A DNA stretch of 64,000 nucleotides from Streptomyces filipinensis (GTDB lineage Bacteria > Actinomycetota > Actinomycetes > Streptomycetales > Streptomycetaceae): NCBI RefSeq assembly GCF_014649495.1, contig NZ_BMTD01000011.1, positions 186,001 through 250,000 of the forward strand, in the 5' to 3' direction. A program made the translations under genes and the position numbers. Each line of letters starts with the position of its first letter. Position 1 is the stretch's first letter. The notes below the pieces were generated by a model, which was given only the letters and a program-made list of their open reading frames with translations, was not told the origin of the DNA and ran no database searches. This document shows positions 33,397-41,920 of the stretch, one piece after another.

Positions 33397-34290
33397 GTGG
33401 CGGAGCTGAGGATCGCCGTCGCCGTGGTGACCATGGGCAACCGGCCCGCCGAGGTCGACGCCCTGCTGGAGTCCGTGGCCAAGCAGGATCTCGCCCCCGC
33501 CCGCATCGTCGTCGTCGGCAACGGCTGCCGGCTGCCCGAGTTCGCCCGCCGGCTCTCCCTGCCCGGCGAGGTCACCGCCGTCGACGTGGAGGAGAACCTC
33601 GGCTGCCCGGGCGGCCGGAACGTCGCACTCGCCCGGCTGCGGGAGTGCGGCGACGTCGACGTCGTCGTGGAACTGGACGACGACGGCCTGCTCGTCGATG
33701 CCGATGTGCTGCGGCGCGTACGGGACCTGTACGCCGCCGACCCGCGCCTCGGGATCGTCGGTTTCCGTATCGCCGACGAGCACGGCGAGACCCAGCAGCG
33801 GCATGTGCCCCGCGTCGGCAAGTCCGATCCGCTGCGCGGGGGTTACGTCACCGGTTTCCTCGGTGGGGGACACGCCTTCCGTATGGCGATGCTGGCCGAG
33901 ACCGGGGACTGGCCCGCCCGGTTCTTCTTCGCGCACGAGGAGACCGACCTCGCCTGGCGCGCCGCCGACGCCGGCTGGAAGATCCTGTACGCCCCCGAGC
34001 TGCTGCTCCAGCACCCCAAGACCTCCCCGGCCCGGCACGCCATCTACTACCGCGTCAACGCCCGCAACCGCGTCTGGCTGGTCCGCCGCCGGCTGCCGCT
34101 GCCGCTGATCCCCGTGCACCTCGGGGTGTGGACGCTGCTCACCCTCGCCCGCACCCGCTCCCTCGCGGGGCTGAAGGCATGGTTCGGGGGGTTCGTGGAG
34201 GGGATGCGGGAGCCGTCCGGTGAGCGTCGGCCCATGCGCTGGCGGACGGTGTGGCGGCTGACCCGGCTGGGGCGTCCGCCGGTGATCTGA
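33397..34290 (+). CDS. Family 2 glycosyltransferase
   Basis: A 297-residue GT-A enzyme. It starts RIAVAVVTMGNRPAEVDALLESV, has the nucleotide-sugar region VVELDDDGLLVDADVL (DDD metal motif) and an acceptor-site segment FFFAHEETDLAWRAADAGW with the catalytic-type acid. This subgroup commonly includes rhamnosyl- and galactosyl-transferases for surface glycans. The C-terminus has a basic amphipathic region that may touch the membrane. The GTG at 33397 is chosen for AGGG five bases upstream; GTG 33388 is an alternative. No sugar-biosynthesis genes are nearby. Confidence 0.82.
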   Translation: MAELRIAVAVVTMGNRPAEVDALLESVAKQDLAPARIVVVGNGCRLPEFARRLSLPGEVTAVDVEENLGCPGGRNVALARLRECGDVDVVVELDDDGLLVDADVLRRVRDLYAADPRLGIVGFRIADEHGETQQRHVPRVGKSDPLRGGYVTGFLGGGHAFRMAMLAETGDWPARFFFAHEETDLAWRAADAGWKILYAPELLLQHPKTSPARHAIYYRVNARNRVWLVRRRLPLPLIPVHLGVWTLLTLARTRSLAGLKAWFGGFVEGMREPSGERRPMRWRTVWRLTRLGRPPVI

Positions 34291-34381
34291 GGGGCGGGGG
34301 CCTGGTCCGGTGGTCCGGGCGTCGGCGCCGTGCCGGGAGGCGTGGCGCTCGGCCGGTGGGCCGTGGGGAAAGGAACGGGAC

Positions 34382-34420
34382 GGGGCCCCGGGCGTTCACC
34401 TCCGCCGACCGGGGCCCCTT
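34382..34420 (+). terminator. Probable terminator after the glycosyltransferase gene
   Basis: Stem 34382-34391 with 34409-34418 (10 bp perfect GC), 17-nt loop, 92 bp after the stop, ending in TT. Confidence 0.65.
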
Positions 34421-34759
34421 GCGTCCCCGGATCCAGCCTGCGGCGACACTCCCCCGAGTTACGCGACATACGCGCGCGCCGTCGGGCCAGATCCGATGGA
34501 GATGATCACATCAGGATTCGCCAACGGATCGCTAACATGTGGCCAACGGTTCGTCGGCAGGTTGCGGCTCCGTTGGCTGGAACTTGCCGACGGTTTCTGG
34601 AACAGGCCCACGAACTGGCCGATCCGGGGCCGGGCCGGCAGGCGCAAGGTGGCGAGAATCCCCCTGGGCAGGGCGGATTTCCGCCAAGGGACGGCGGGCG
34701 CACGCTCGTCGCGGAGCATGGTCGGCCCCGACCGCGCGGGAAGGCAGTGGAGCGGCGTG
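34421..34759 (+). other. Long leader region of the SARP gene
   Basis: The frame is open but the translated residues show no SARP similarity before the ATG at 34760. The region contains the 34520-34552 direct-repeat array and an inverted copy, CCGTTGGC at 34570-34577. It probably holds the promoter, which I could not place. Confidence 0.45.
34520..34552 (+). promoter_or_regulatory. Three 11-bp direct repeats G(C/T)(C)AAC-type upstream of SARP gene
   Basis: GCCAACGGATC (34520), GCTAACATGTG (34531) and GCCAACGGTTC (34542) recur with an exact 11-bp period. The heptamer is followed by a 4-bp spacer, as in SARP and PhoP sites. A reverse-complement CCGTTGGC occurs at 34570-34577. Possible autoregulatory site. 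Confidence 0.5.
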
Positions 34760-37700
34760 ATGCGGCGGTGCGGGCTGCGGTTCGGACTGCTGGGGCCACC
34801 GGTCCTGTACGACCGACCGCCGTTCGGAATCTCGACCGAGTCCCCCGGTGTCTTTCCCGACGGGCCCACCACCGACCGCCCCGACGGCGCGGACGGCGCC
34901 GACAACCGCCTGCGTGCCATCGGCAGCCCCAAGGTGCGTGTGCTGCTCGCCGCACTGCTGCTGGAGCCGGGCCGGGTCGTGTCGGTGGAGTCGCTGAAGG
35001 ACGCCCTGTGGGGCGGGGCGCCGCCCGTCTCCGCGCAGGCGTCCCTGCACAACCACGTCACCCGGCTGCGCCGGCTCCTGGACGACCCCGACCGGCTCAG
35101 GACCGTCCCGCCGGGCTACGTACTACGCGTCGATCACGGCGAGTTGGACGTGCACGTCTTCGACGCCCGGGTCGCCGAGGCGCGGGCCGCGCATGCCCGG
35201 CGGGACTGGCCGGGTGTCGTACGGGCGTGTACGGCCGGGCTCGCGCTCTGGCGCGGCACCCCGCTCAGCGGGCTCCCCGCCGACCTCGGCGGTTACGCCC
35301 TGGTGCAGCGCCTGGAGGAGGCGCGGCTGCTCCTGCTGCAGTGGCGCTACGAGGCCGAACTCGACCTGGGCGGCGTGCGCCTGGCCGAGATCATTCCCGA
35401 ACTGGCGGCGCTGGTCGCCGAGTACCCGCTGCGCGAGGCCTACCACCGTCAGCTCATGCTCGCCCTGCACCGCACCGGCCGTCAGGCCGAGGCCCTCGCC
35501 GTGCACCGGGACCTGCGCGCCCGCCTGGTCGAGGAGCTCGGCATCGAACCCGGCCCGGCGGTCCGCGCGGCACATGTCGAGGTGCTGCGGGGGAGCGGCG
35601 AGGAGCGGCGGCGGGCGGGAAAGGAGCGCGACTCCCGCAGACCGGGCGTGGCGGCCGTCGCCCGTCGACAGCCGGCCACCGGCCACCGCTCGGACGCCGC
35701 CGAGGAGCAGGATGCGGCGGCGGCCCCGCACGAGGGCGGTGCGCCGGACGCGCGGCAGACCCCACGGCCGGCGCAGCTTCCGCCCCCGCCCGCCCAGTTC
35801 ACCGGCCGCGACGATGCCCGCCGCGCACTGCGGCACGCGCTCACCGAGCCGCCCGCTCCCGCTCCCGCCATCGCCGTCATCAGCGGTATGGCGGGCGTCG
35901 GCAAGAGCGCGCTCGCCCTGGACGTCGCGCATGGCCTGCGGGAGCGATTCCCCGATGGCCAGCTGTACGTCAACCTGCACGGCGCCACCCCCGGCATGAC
36001 CCCGCTCACCTCGGCCCAGGCACTCGCCGCGCTGCTCCGGGACCTGGGCGCCGAGCCCCGCAGCATCCCCGAACACCCGGACGCCGCGGCCGCCTTGCTC
36101 CGCTCGCTGCTCGCCCCGGCCCGCGTCCTGCTGGTGCTGGACGACGCGGCGAGCGCGGCCCAGGTACGGCCGCTGCTGCCGGCCGGGCCGGGCTGCGCGG
36201 TGATCGTCACCAGCCGCTCGCCGCTGACCGCGCTCGACGGCGCCCGGCGCTTCCCGCTCGCCCCGCTGACCGGTGAGGACAGCGCGGCGCTGCTTCGCGC
36301 GGTGAGCGGGCGCGAGGGGCTGGACGCCGGGCACCCCCTGGTCGAGCTGACCGGCCGGCTCCCGCTGGCGCTGCGCGTCGTCGCCGCCCGGCTCGCCGCG
36401 CGTCGCGCCCTCACCCCGGACGTGCTGGCGGGTCAGCTCGCCGCGACGGGCGGGCGGTTGCGGAATCTGGAGTACGACGACCTGAGCGTCCGGCGTTCCC
36501 TGGCCGTCGCCCACGACGCCCTCGCCGCCGCCGAGCGCGAGGCGGACCGGGACGCCGCCCTCGCGCTGCGCCGCATCGGCGCGCTCGATCTGCCGACCTA
36601 CGGCGCCCCACTGATCGCCCGCCTCTCCGGCACCGACGAGCGTCGCGCCGAGGCCGCCCTCGACCGCCTGGTCGACGTCGCCCTGCTGGAGGAGACCGCC
36701 TTCGGCCGCTACGTCCCGCACGACCTGGTCCGTGACTTCGCCCGCGAACTGGCGGACACGGGCAAGGGGGCGGGGAAGGCCACCGGTACGCGGGCACCCG
36801 GTACCCCGCCCGGCACCGAGTCGGGCCGCGACGGCCACGACCCGCGCCGGGAGCGCGACGGCCTGGCCGATGCCGCCGCCGTATCCGGCTCCCGACCGGC
36901 CCCCGCCCCCGACCTGACCGCCCTGCGCTGGTACGCCGCCGTCGCCGAGCGGCTGCTGGAGGCGATCGCGGAGCCGGGGCTCGACCAGGACGACCGGCGC
37001 CGGCCGACCTCCGCGCAGCCGCCGGAACACACGGCGGACGTGGCCGGGCTGGTGTCCTTCGAATCCGCCGAGCAGGCCTTCGCCTGGGGCGAGGTGGAGC
37101 TGGAGAACGTCGTCACCCTGGTGGCACGGAACGCGGACACGCCGGATGCGGCCCGGGCCGCCCATCTCTCGGCGCTGGCACGGCTGCTCTTCCCGTACGT
37201 CCAGCGCAGTGGGCGGGTCGCCGAGATGGAGGTGCTGGGGCGGGCCGCGCTCGGGGCGGCGCGGCGGCTCGGGGACGCGGCGGCCGAGGCGTATGCGCTG
37301 GGCGACCTGGCGGGTCTGCACTTCCTGACCGGCCGGCAGAAGGACGCCCTCGCCCTCACCGACCGGTCCCTGGAGATCTGGCGGCGGCTCGGCGTGGCCT
37401 CCCGGATCCGGCGCTGCCTGAACAACCGCGGGCTGCTGCTGGAAGGACTCGGGCGGTTCGCGGAGTCCGGGGAGGCGCTGAAGCAGAGCCTCGCGTACTC
37501 GCGGCAGTTGAACGACCCCCACGGGGAGGCCATCACCCACAGCCACCTCGGCAACCTCTACGAGCACACCGACCCGCGCGCCGCCATCGAGCAGCACCGG
37601 CGCTCGCTGGCGATCGGGGACGCGATCGGCGCGGTCATCGTGCAGCACTCGGCGCACTGCAACATCGGCTACGCCCATCTCACCCTGGGCGAACCGGGGG

Positions 37701-38035
37701 CCGCGGCCGGGCACTTCGAGGAGAGCCTGCGTATCCTCGGCGGCCACGGCGACTGGCACGGCGAGTCCCAGACCCGGCTCGGCCTGGTCCGCGCACTGCG
37801 GCAGCTGGGGGAGACCGAGCGGGCGGCCCACGAGTGCGCCGAGCTGCTCAGCCGGGCCGACGCCCGCAGCGACCGCTACATGGGCGGCCTGGCCCGGCAC
37901 CAGCAGGGACTGCTGCTGCGCGCGCAGGGGAGACGTCCGGAGGCGCACGGAGCCTGGCACGCGGCACTCGCGGCGCTGGACGGCACGGACGAGCAGACGG
38001 TCGTGACGGAGCTGCGGGAGCTTCTCGCCCAGTGA
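34760..38035 (+). CDS. AfsR-type SARP regulator with NB-ARC and TPR domains
   Basis: A 1091-residue regulator. Residues about 1-100 hold the winged-helix DNA-binding region (LLLEPGRVVSVESLKDALWG, then HNHVTRLRRLLD). Residues about 110-270 are the bacterial transcription activation domain. Residues about 345-680 are an NB-ARC ATPase with Walker A GMAGVGKS at 376-383 and LLVLDDAASAAQVRPLLP. The C-terminus (about 760-1091) is a run of TPR-like helices. It resembles AfsR, which activates secondary-metabolism regulators, but no biosynthetic cluster is adjacent. The ATG at 34760 has GGAG seven bases before it. Confidence 0.9.
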   Translation: MRRCGLRFGLLGPPVLYDRPPFGISTESPGVFPDGPTTDRPDGADGADNRLRAIGSPKVRVLLAALLLEPGRVVSVESLKDALWGGAPPVSAQASLHNHVTRLRRLLDDPDRLRTVPPGYVLRVDHGELDVHVFDARVAEARAAHARRDWPGVVRACTAGLALWRGTPLSGLPADLGGYALVQRLEEARLLLLQWRYEAELDLGGVRLAEIIPELAALVAEYPLREAYHRQLMLALHRTGRQAEALAVHRDLRARLVEELGIEPGPAVRAAHVEVLRGSGEERRRAGKERDSRRPGVAAVARRQPATGHRSDAAEEQDAAAAPHEGGAPDARQTPRPAQLPPPPAQFTGRDDARRALRHALTEPPAPAPAIAVISGMAGVGKSALALDVAHGLRERFPDGQLYVNLHGATPGMTPLTSAQALAALLRDLGAEPRSIPEHPDAAAALLRSLLAPARVLLVLDDAASAAQVRPLLPAGPGCAVIVTSRSPLTALDGARRFPLAPLTGEDSAALLRAVSGREGLDAGHPLVELTGRLPLALRVVAARLAARRALTPDVLAGQLAATGGRLRNLEYDDLSVRRSLAVAHDALAAAEREADRDAALALRRIGALDLPTYGAPLIARLSGTDERRAEAALDRLVDVALLEETAFGRYVPHDLVRDFARELADTGKGAGKATGTRAPGTPPGTESGRDGHDPRRERDGLADAAAVSGSRPAPAPDLTALRWYAAVAERLLEAIAEPGLDQDDRRRPTSAQPPEHTADVAGLVSFESAEQAFAWGEVELENVVTLVARNADTPDAARAAHLSALARLLFPYVQRSGRVAEMEVLGRAALGAARRLGDAAAEAYALGDLAGLHFLTGRQKDALALTDRSLEIWRRLGVASRIRRCLNNRGLLLEGLGRFAESGEALKQSLAYSRQLNDPHGEAITHSHLGNLYEHTDPRAAIEQHRRSLAIGDAIGAVIVQHSAHCNIGYAHLTLGEPGAAAGHFEESLRILGGHGDWHGESQTRLGLVRALRQLGETERAAHECAELLSRADARSDRYMGGLARHQQGLLLRAQGRRPEAHGAWHAALAALDGTDEQTVVTELRELLAQ

Positions 38036-38114
38036 CCGACGAGCGCGGGAACAACGCCTCCGGGGCGCGCCCGGGTCGCCCTCGCGCCGTGACCGACGTG
38101 CGCTGCCGCAGCGC

Positions 38115-39815
38115 TCACTTGGCGTCGGCATAGCACTCCACCACCGCCGTCGTGAACGGGAACCGCACCGGTGTCTCGCCGAAGGTCAGCCGTCCGGCGA
38201 GGGCGGCGGAGGTCCGGATGGCCTGGACGACCGTGTCGGCCTCCTCGGCGGGGCAGTGCACGATCACCTCGTCGTGCTGGAAGAAGACCAGCTCGGCCTT
38301 GAGGTGCGCGCAGGCCTGGCGGAGCGCGGCGAGCATCAGCAGGGCCCAGTCGGCGGCGCTGCCCTGGACGACGAAGTTCCGCGCGAAACGGCCCCGCGCG
38401 CGGGAGTTGGTGGAGGCGTAGCCCGGAACCCAGGCGGTGGGGCCGTCGGCCTGCGTGTCGGTGTCGTCCTCGCCGACGGGGATGCCCGCCTCCTCCGCGG
38501 TGTCCTCGCCGGACCCGGCGGCCGGTGGGCAGGTGCGGCCCAGCCAGGTGCGCACCAGCCGGCCCTCCTCGCCCGCGCGGGCCGCCTCGTCGACGTAGGC
38601 GACGGCCTTCGGGAAGCGGCGGCGGAGCGCGGCCAGGTTCTTCAGGCCGTCGCCCGAGGTCTGGCCGTAGACCGCGCTGAGCACGGCGAGCTTGGCCTGG
38701 TCGCGGTCGCCGGAGAAGGCGCGGTCGGAGACGGACTGGTAGAGGTCGCTGTCGCGGCCGGCCACCTCCATCAGGCCCGGGTCCCGGGAGATCGCGGCGA
38801 GCACACGCGGCTCCATCTGGTCGGCGTCGGCCACCACCAGCCGCCAGCCGGGGTCGGCGACCACGGCCCGGCGGATCACCTTGGGGATCTGCAGTCCGCC
38901 CCCGCCGTTGGTCACCCAGCGCCCGGTGACCGTGCCACCGGCGAGGAACTCGGGGCGGAAACGGCCCTCGCGCACCCAGTCCTGCAGCCAGGACCAGCCG
39001 TGCGCCACCCAGATGCGGTACAGCTTCTTGTACTCCAGCAGGGGTTCGACGGCCGGGTGGTCGACGGACCGGATCTCCCAGCGGCGGGTCGAGCGCACCT
39101 TGATCCCGGCCTGCGCGAACGCCTTGACGACGTCCGCGGGCAGGTCGGGGCGCACCCGCCGTCCGAAGGCGGCGGACACCTCGTCGGCCAGCTCGGCGAG
39201 GCGGCGCGGTTCGCCGCCGCCCGCGTACCGCTCGCCCAGCAGGTCGTGCAGCAGGCCGCGGTGGACCTCGGTGCTCCACGGCAGGCCCGCGTGGTTCATC
39301 TCGGCGGCCACCAGCATTCCGGCCGACTCGGCGGCCGTCAGCAGCCGCATCCGGTCGGGGTGGGCGGTCCGCTCATGGCGCCGGAGCTGCTCGGCGTAGA
39401 CCGCGAGGAGGTCGGGCAGGGGCAGGTGGGTGCCGGTGGGCTCGAACAGCGGGGACTGGGCGCCCGGTGCGGCCGAGCGCTGGGGCGGGTCGGGCGGCAC
39501 GGGGCCGCCCCGGAGGCGGGCCAGGGCGGCGGCGGCCGAGCGCGGCTCGCCGTACCGGCCCTCGTGGCCCAGCAGGAGTGTCTCGGCGTCCTCGATGTCG
39601 TAGCACCGCTCTGCTCGCACCCCCGTGGCGAGCAGACGCGGGTAGACCTCGGGGGTGGACCGCCACACCCAGCGCGTCACCTCCGGGCGGCTCCGCACCG
39701 CCCCGGCGAGATCGCTCTCCCGCCGCACCGGCCCGGCGGGTAGCCCGTCCGGGCCGAGGGGGGCGACGTCCACGCCTCCGTCCTCGGCCGGTGCGAGCGC
39801 CCACCGGTCGGTCAT
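38115..39815 (-). CDS. Family A DNA polymerase (short PolA-like, exonuclease domain reduced)
   Basis: A 566-residue protein. The C-terminal polymerase has motif A VVADADQMEPRVLA (DYSQIELR in classic Pol I), motif B region RDQAKLAVLSAVYGQTSGDG, and motif C FFQHDEVIVHC. An acidic insert (GSGEDTAEEAGIPVGEDD) sits near residue 450. The first 180 residues replace the 3'-5' exonuclease domain but lack its Asp/Glu metal ligands; there is no 5' nuclease. It is probably a second, specialised polymerase for repair or gap filling. The ATG at 39815 has no clear ribosome-binding site; a TTG lies 10 codons upstream. Confidence 0.85.
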   Translation of the reverse strand: MTDRWALAPAEDGGVDVAPLGPDGLPAGPVRRESDLAGAVRSRPEVTRWVWRSTPEVYPRLLATGVRAERCYDIEDAETLLLGHEGRYGEPRSAAAALARLRGGPVPPDPPQRSAAPGAQSPLFEPTGTHLPLPDLLAVYAEQLRRHERTAHPDRMRLLTAAESAGMLVAAEMNHAGLPWSTEVHRGLLHDLLGERYAGGGEPRRLAELADEVSAAFGRRVRPDLPADVVKAFAQAGIKVRSTRRWEIRSVDHPAVEPLLEYKKLYRIWVAHGWSWLQDWVREGRFRPEFLAGGTVTGRWVTNGGGGLQIPKVIRRAVVADPGWRLVVADADQMEPRVLAAISRDPGLMEVAGRDSDLYQSVSDRAFSGDRDQAKLAVLSAVYGQTSGDGLKNLAALRRRFPKAVAYVDEAARAGEEGRLVRTWLGRTCPPAAGSGEDTAEEAGIPVGEDDTDTQADGPTAWVPGYASTNSRARGRFARNFVVQGSAADWALLMLAALRQACAHLKAELVFFQHDEVIVHCPAEEADTVVQAIRTSAALAGRLTFGETPVRFPFTTAVVECYADAK

Positions 39816-39863
39816 GGATGCGAGTGTGGCAGGCGGTACTGACAATGGCCTTGACCTGCGATG

Positions 39864-40613
39864 TCAGTCCTCGGCGCGGTCCTGCGTGGGTTCCTGGCGC
39901 TTGTCCTGCAGCAGCGCCAGCACCTCGCCGACGTACTCCTCCGTCGCCGCCTTGGTGATCCCGAGGCCGCTGAGGACGCCCTGGCCGTTCTCGTGTTCCA
40001 GCAGGGCCAGCAGGATGTGCTCGGTGCCGATGTAGTTGTGGCCGAGCCGGAGGGCCTCGCGGAAGGTGAGCTCCAGGGCCTTCTTGGCGGCGGGGCCGTA
40101 AGGGATGAGGTCGGGTACCTCGTCCGCGGGGGGCGGGAGCGCGGCGGTCGCGGCCTGGCGTACGACGTCCAGGAGGACGCCCTGCTCGGTGATCGCCTTC
40201 GCGCCCAGGCCCTCCGGCTCGGCCAGCAGGCCGAGGACCAGGTGCTCGGGGCGGCCCTCGGGGTTGCGGGCGGCCAGAGCCTCGTTGTGCGAGGCCATGA
40301 CCACGTTCCGGGCGCGCGGGGTGTAGCGGCTGAAGTCGGCTGCTTCGAGGCCGGCGGACTCCTTCGGCACGAACCGCTTCTGCGCCGCCTGCCGGGTCAC
40401 GCCCATGCTCCTGCCGATCTCGGTCCAGGACGCGCCCGAGCGCCGGGCCTGGTCGACGAAGTGGCCGATCAGATGGTCGGCCACCTCGTCGAGGTGATCG
40501 GCGGCGATCACCGCGTCCTGGAGCTGTTCGAGCGGCTCGGAGTGGGCCTTCTTGATGGCCTCGATGAGGTCGTCGAGGCGTACGGATGCCGTGATGTTCG
40601 GGTTGGTCGCCAT
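39864..40613 (-). CDS. Clp-N repeat protein with helix-turn-helix segment
   Basis: A 249-residue protein. Residues 61-82 (ASWTEIGRSMGVTRQAAQKRF) read as a helix-turn-helix. Residues about 97-235 hold two Clp R repeats like the N-domain of ClpA/ClpC (FSRYTPRARNVVMASHNEA; YIGTEHILLALLEHE). No AAA+ module is present. It may be a regulator or adaptor linked to Clp proteolysis. The ATG follows a near-consensus promoter whose -10 box ends six bases upstream, so a leaderless mRNA is likely. Two matching inverted repeats overlap that promoter, which suggests autorepression. Confidence 0.85.
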   Translation of the reverse strand: MATNPNITASVRLDDLIEAIKKAHSEPLEQLQDAVIAADHLDEVADHLIGHFVDQARRSGASWTEIGRSMGVTRQAAQKRFVPKESAGLEAADFSRYTPRARNVVMASHNEALAARNPEGRPEHLVLGLLAEPEGLGAKAITEQGVLLDVVRQAATAALPPPADEVPDLIPYGPAAKKALELTFREALRLGHNYIGTEHILLALLEHENGQGVLSGLGITKAATEEYVGEVLALLQDKRQEPTQDRAED

Positions 40614-40614
40614 G

Positions 40615-40661
40615 TGTCAACCGTAGGTTGCGCCCTCCGGGCTGTCAACCGTCAGTTGACA
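40615..40661 (-). promoter_or_regulatory. Promoter with paired operators for the Clp-N/HTH gene
   Basis: On the minus strand, -35 TTGACA is at 40648-40643 and -10 TACGGT at 40625-40620, with a 17-bp spacer. Start would fall on or beside the A of the ATG at 40613. Two 19-bp sites overlap the hexamers: TGTCAAC-N5-GTTGACA at 40643-40661 (perfect) and TGTCAAC-N5-GTTGCGC at 40615-40633, centres 28 bp apart. Confidence 0.75.
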
Positions 40662-40716
40662 GTCCGGTTTCCCTGGACGGGGACACGCGTTGTAGGAGCG
40701 CACAGGGAATCCCGTC

Positions 40717-40733
40717 GTCCACAGCCTGTGGAC
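40717..40733. promoter_or_regulatory. Head-to-head TCCACA inverted repeat
   Basis: GTCCACAG-C-CTGTGGAC is a perfect dyad. With flanking bases the minus strand reads TTGTCCACA, a match to the Streptomyces DnaA-box consensus. It lies 44 bp before the DUF2786 gene start. It may be a DnaA site or simply a hairpin. Confidence 0.35.
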
Positions 40734-40776
40734 AACATCCGGCCCGCTGTCGGTGGGGCGTGGCACGATCGACGGT

Positions 40777-41886
40777 GTGACCAGCACTGCCAGCAGCGTC
40801 GAGCGCGCCTTCCGGGCCGCCCTCTACGACGACACCGACACCGGCCTCGACACCGGCGCCTCCCTCCTCGCCGCCGACCCCGCCGCGGACGCCGAACTGG
40901 CGCGGCGGGGCGAGGAGTTCGTCGCGACGGCCTGGCGGCGCGGCTGGCAGCCCGCCGACGTCGTACGACTGGTGCGCCGCGAGCTGGACGACGCACATGT
41001 GCGCCGGGTCGCCGCGCTGATCCGTGCCCAGGCCGGGCAGGACCGTCCGCGCGGGCGGCGCTGGGCCGTCCAGCTGACGGAGCTGCCCGAGGACCCCGCC
41101 CGCGAGTCCGACCGCTTCGCACAGGCCACGACCGCTCTGGAGCTGTACCGCCTGTTGCTGCGCCTGCCCGCCCTGGAGCCCCTGCAGGAGGAGGCCCGCC
41201 GCGCCCCCGGCCCGGCCGCCTCCCGCATGCTCACCCGCATCCGCGCCCTGCTCGCCAAGGCCGAGGCCACCGGGTATCCGGAGGAGGCGGAGGCGCTCAG
41301 CGCCAAGGCACAGGAGCTGATGGCGAGACACAGCGTCGACGAGGCGCTGCTCGCCGCCGAGGCGCCCGCGCCGGACGCGCCCGGCGCCTGCCGGATCGGT
41401 GTCGAACCGCCGTACGAACAGGCCAAGGCGGTCCTGCTCGACGCCGTGGCCGGCGCGAACCACTGCCGCGCGGTGTGGAACGAACCGTTCGGCTTCTCCA
41501 CCGTCGTCGGCTTCGAGGCGGACCTGGAGGTGGTCGAGTTGCTCTACACCTCACTGCTGGTTCAGGCCACGCATGCGATGACCAAGGCGGAGGCCGCGCA
41601 GAGAGCCGGCGGACGCAAGCGGACCAAGACCTTCCGGCAGTCGTTCCTGGCCGCCTACGCCCACCGCGTCGGTGACCGGCTCGCGGCCGCCGCCGAGACC
41701 CAGGTCACCCAGGACCTGCTGCCGGTGCTCGCCACCAGGGAGGTGGCGGTCACCGACCGACTGGAGCGCATGTTCCCCGAGACGACCACGACCCGGCTGC
41801 GCGGCGTGAGCGACGCCGCCGGGTGGACGGAGGGCGCGCGAGCGGCGGACCGGGCCCAGGTCAGAGCTCGCCCCCGGCTGGAGTGA
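40777..41886 (+). CDS. DUF2786-domain protein
   Basis: A 369-residue soluble protein. The DUF2786 signature is at about residues 150-195: MLTRIRALLAKAEATGYPEEAEALSAKAQELMARHSVDEALL. The N-terminal 140 residues are helical, and the C-terminal half includes KAVLLDAVAGANHCRAVWNE, a feature of the companion domain. Function of the family is not established. The GTG at 40777 is used; a short extension to 40753 is possible. It is divergent from the Clp-N gene with the TCCACA dyad between. Confidence 0.8.
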   Translation: MTSTASSVERAFRAALYDDTDTGLDTGASLLAADPAADAELARRGEEFVATAWRRGWQPADVVRLVRRELDDAHVRRVAALIRAQAGQDRPRGRRWAVQLTELPEDPARESDRFAQATTALELYRLLLRLPALEPLQEEARRAPGPAASRMLTRIRALLAKAEATGYPEEAEALSAKAQELMARHSVDEALLAAEAPAPDAPGACRIGVEPPYEQAKAVLLDAVAGANHCRAVWNEPFGFSTVVGFEADLEVVELLYTSLLVQATHAMTKAEAAQRAGGRKRTKTFRQSFLAAYAHRVGDRLAAAAETQVTQDLLPVLATREVAVTDRLERMFPETTTTRLRGVSDAAGWTEGARAADRAQVRARPRLE

Positions 41887-41920
41887 CGCCTGACCCCGGC
41901 GACGTCGGTGGGTGTGACGC

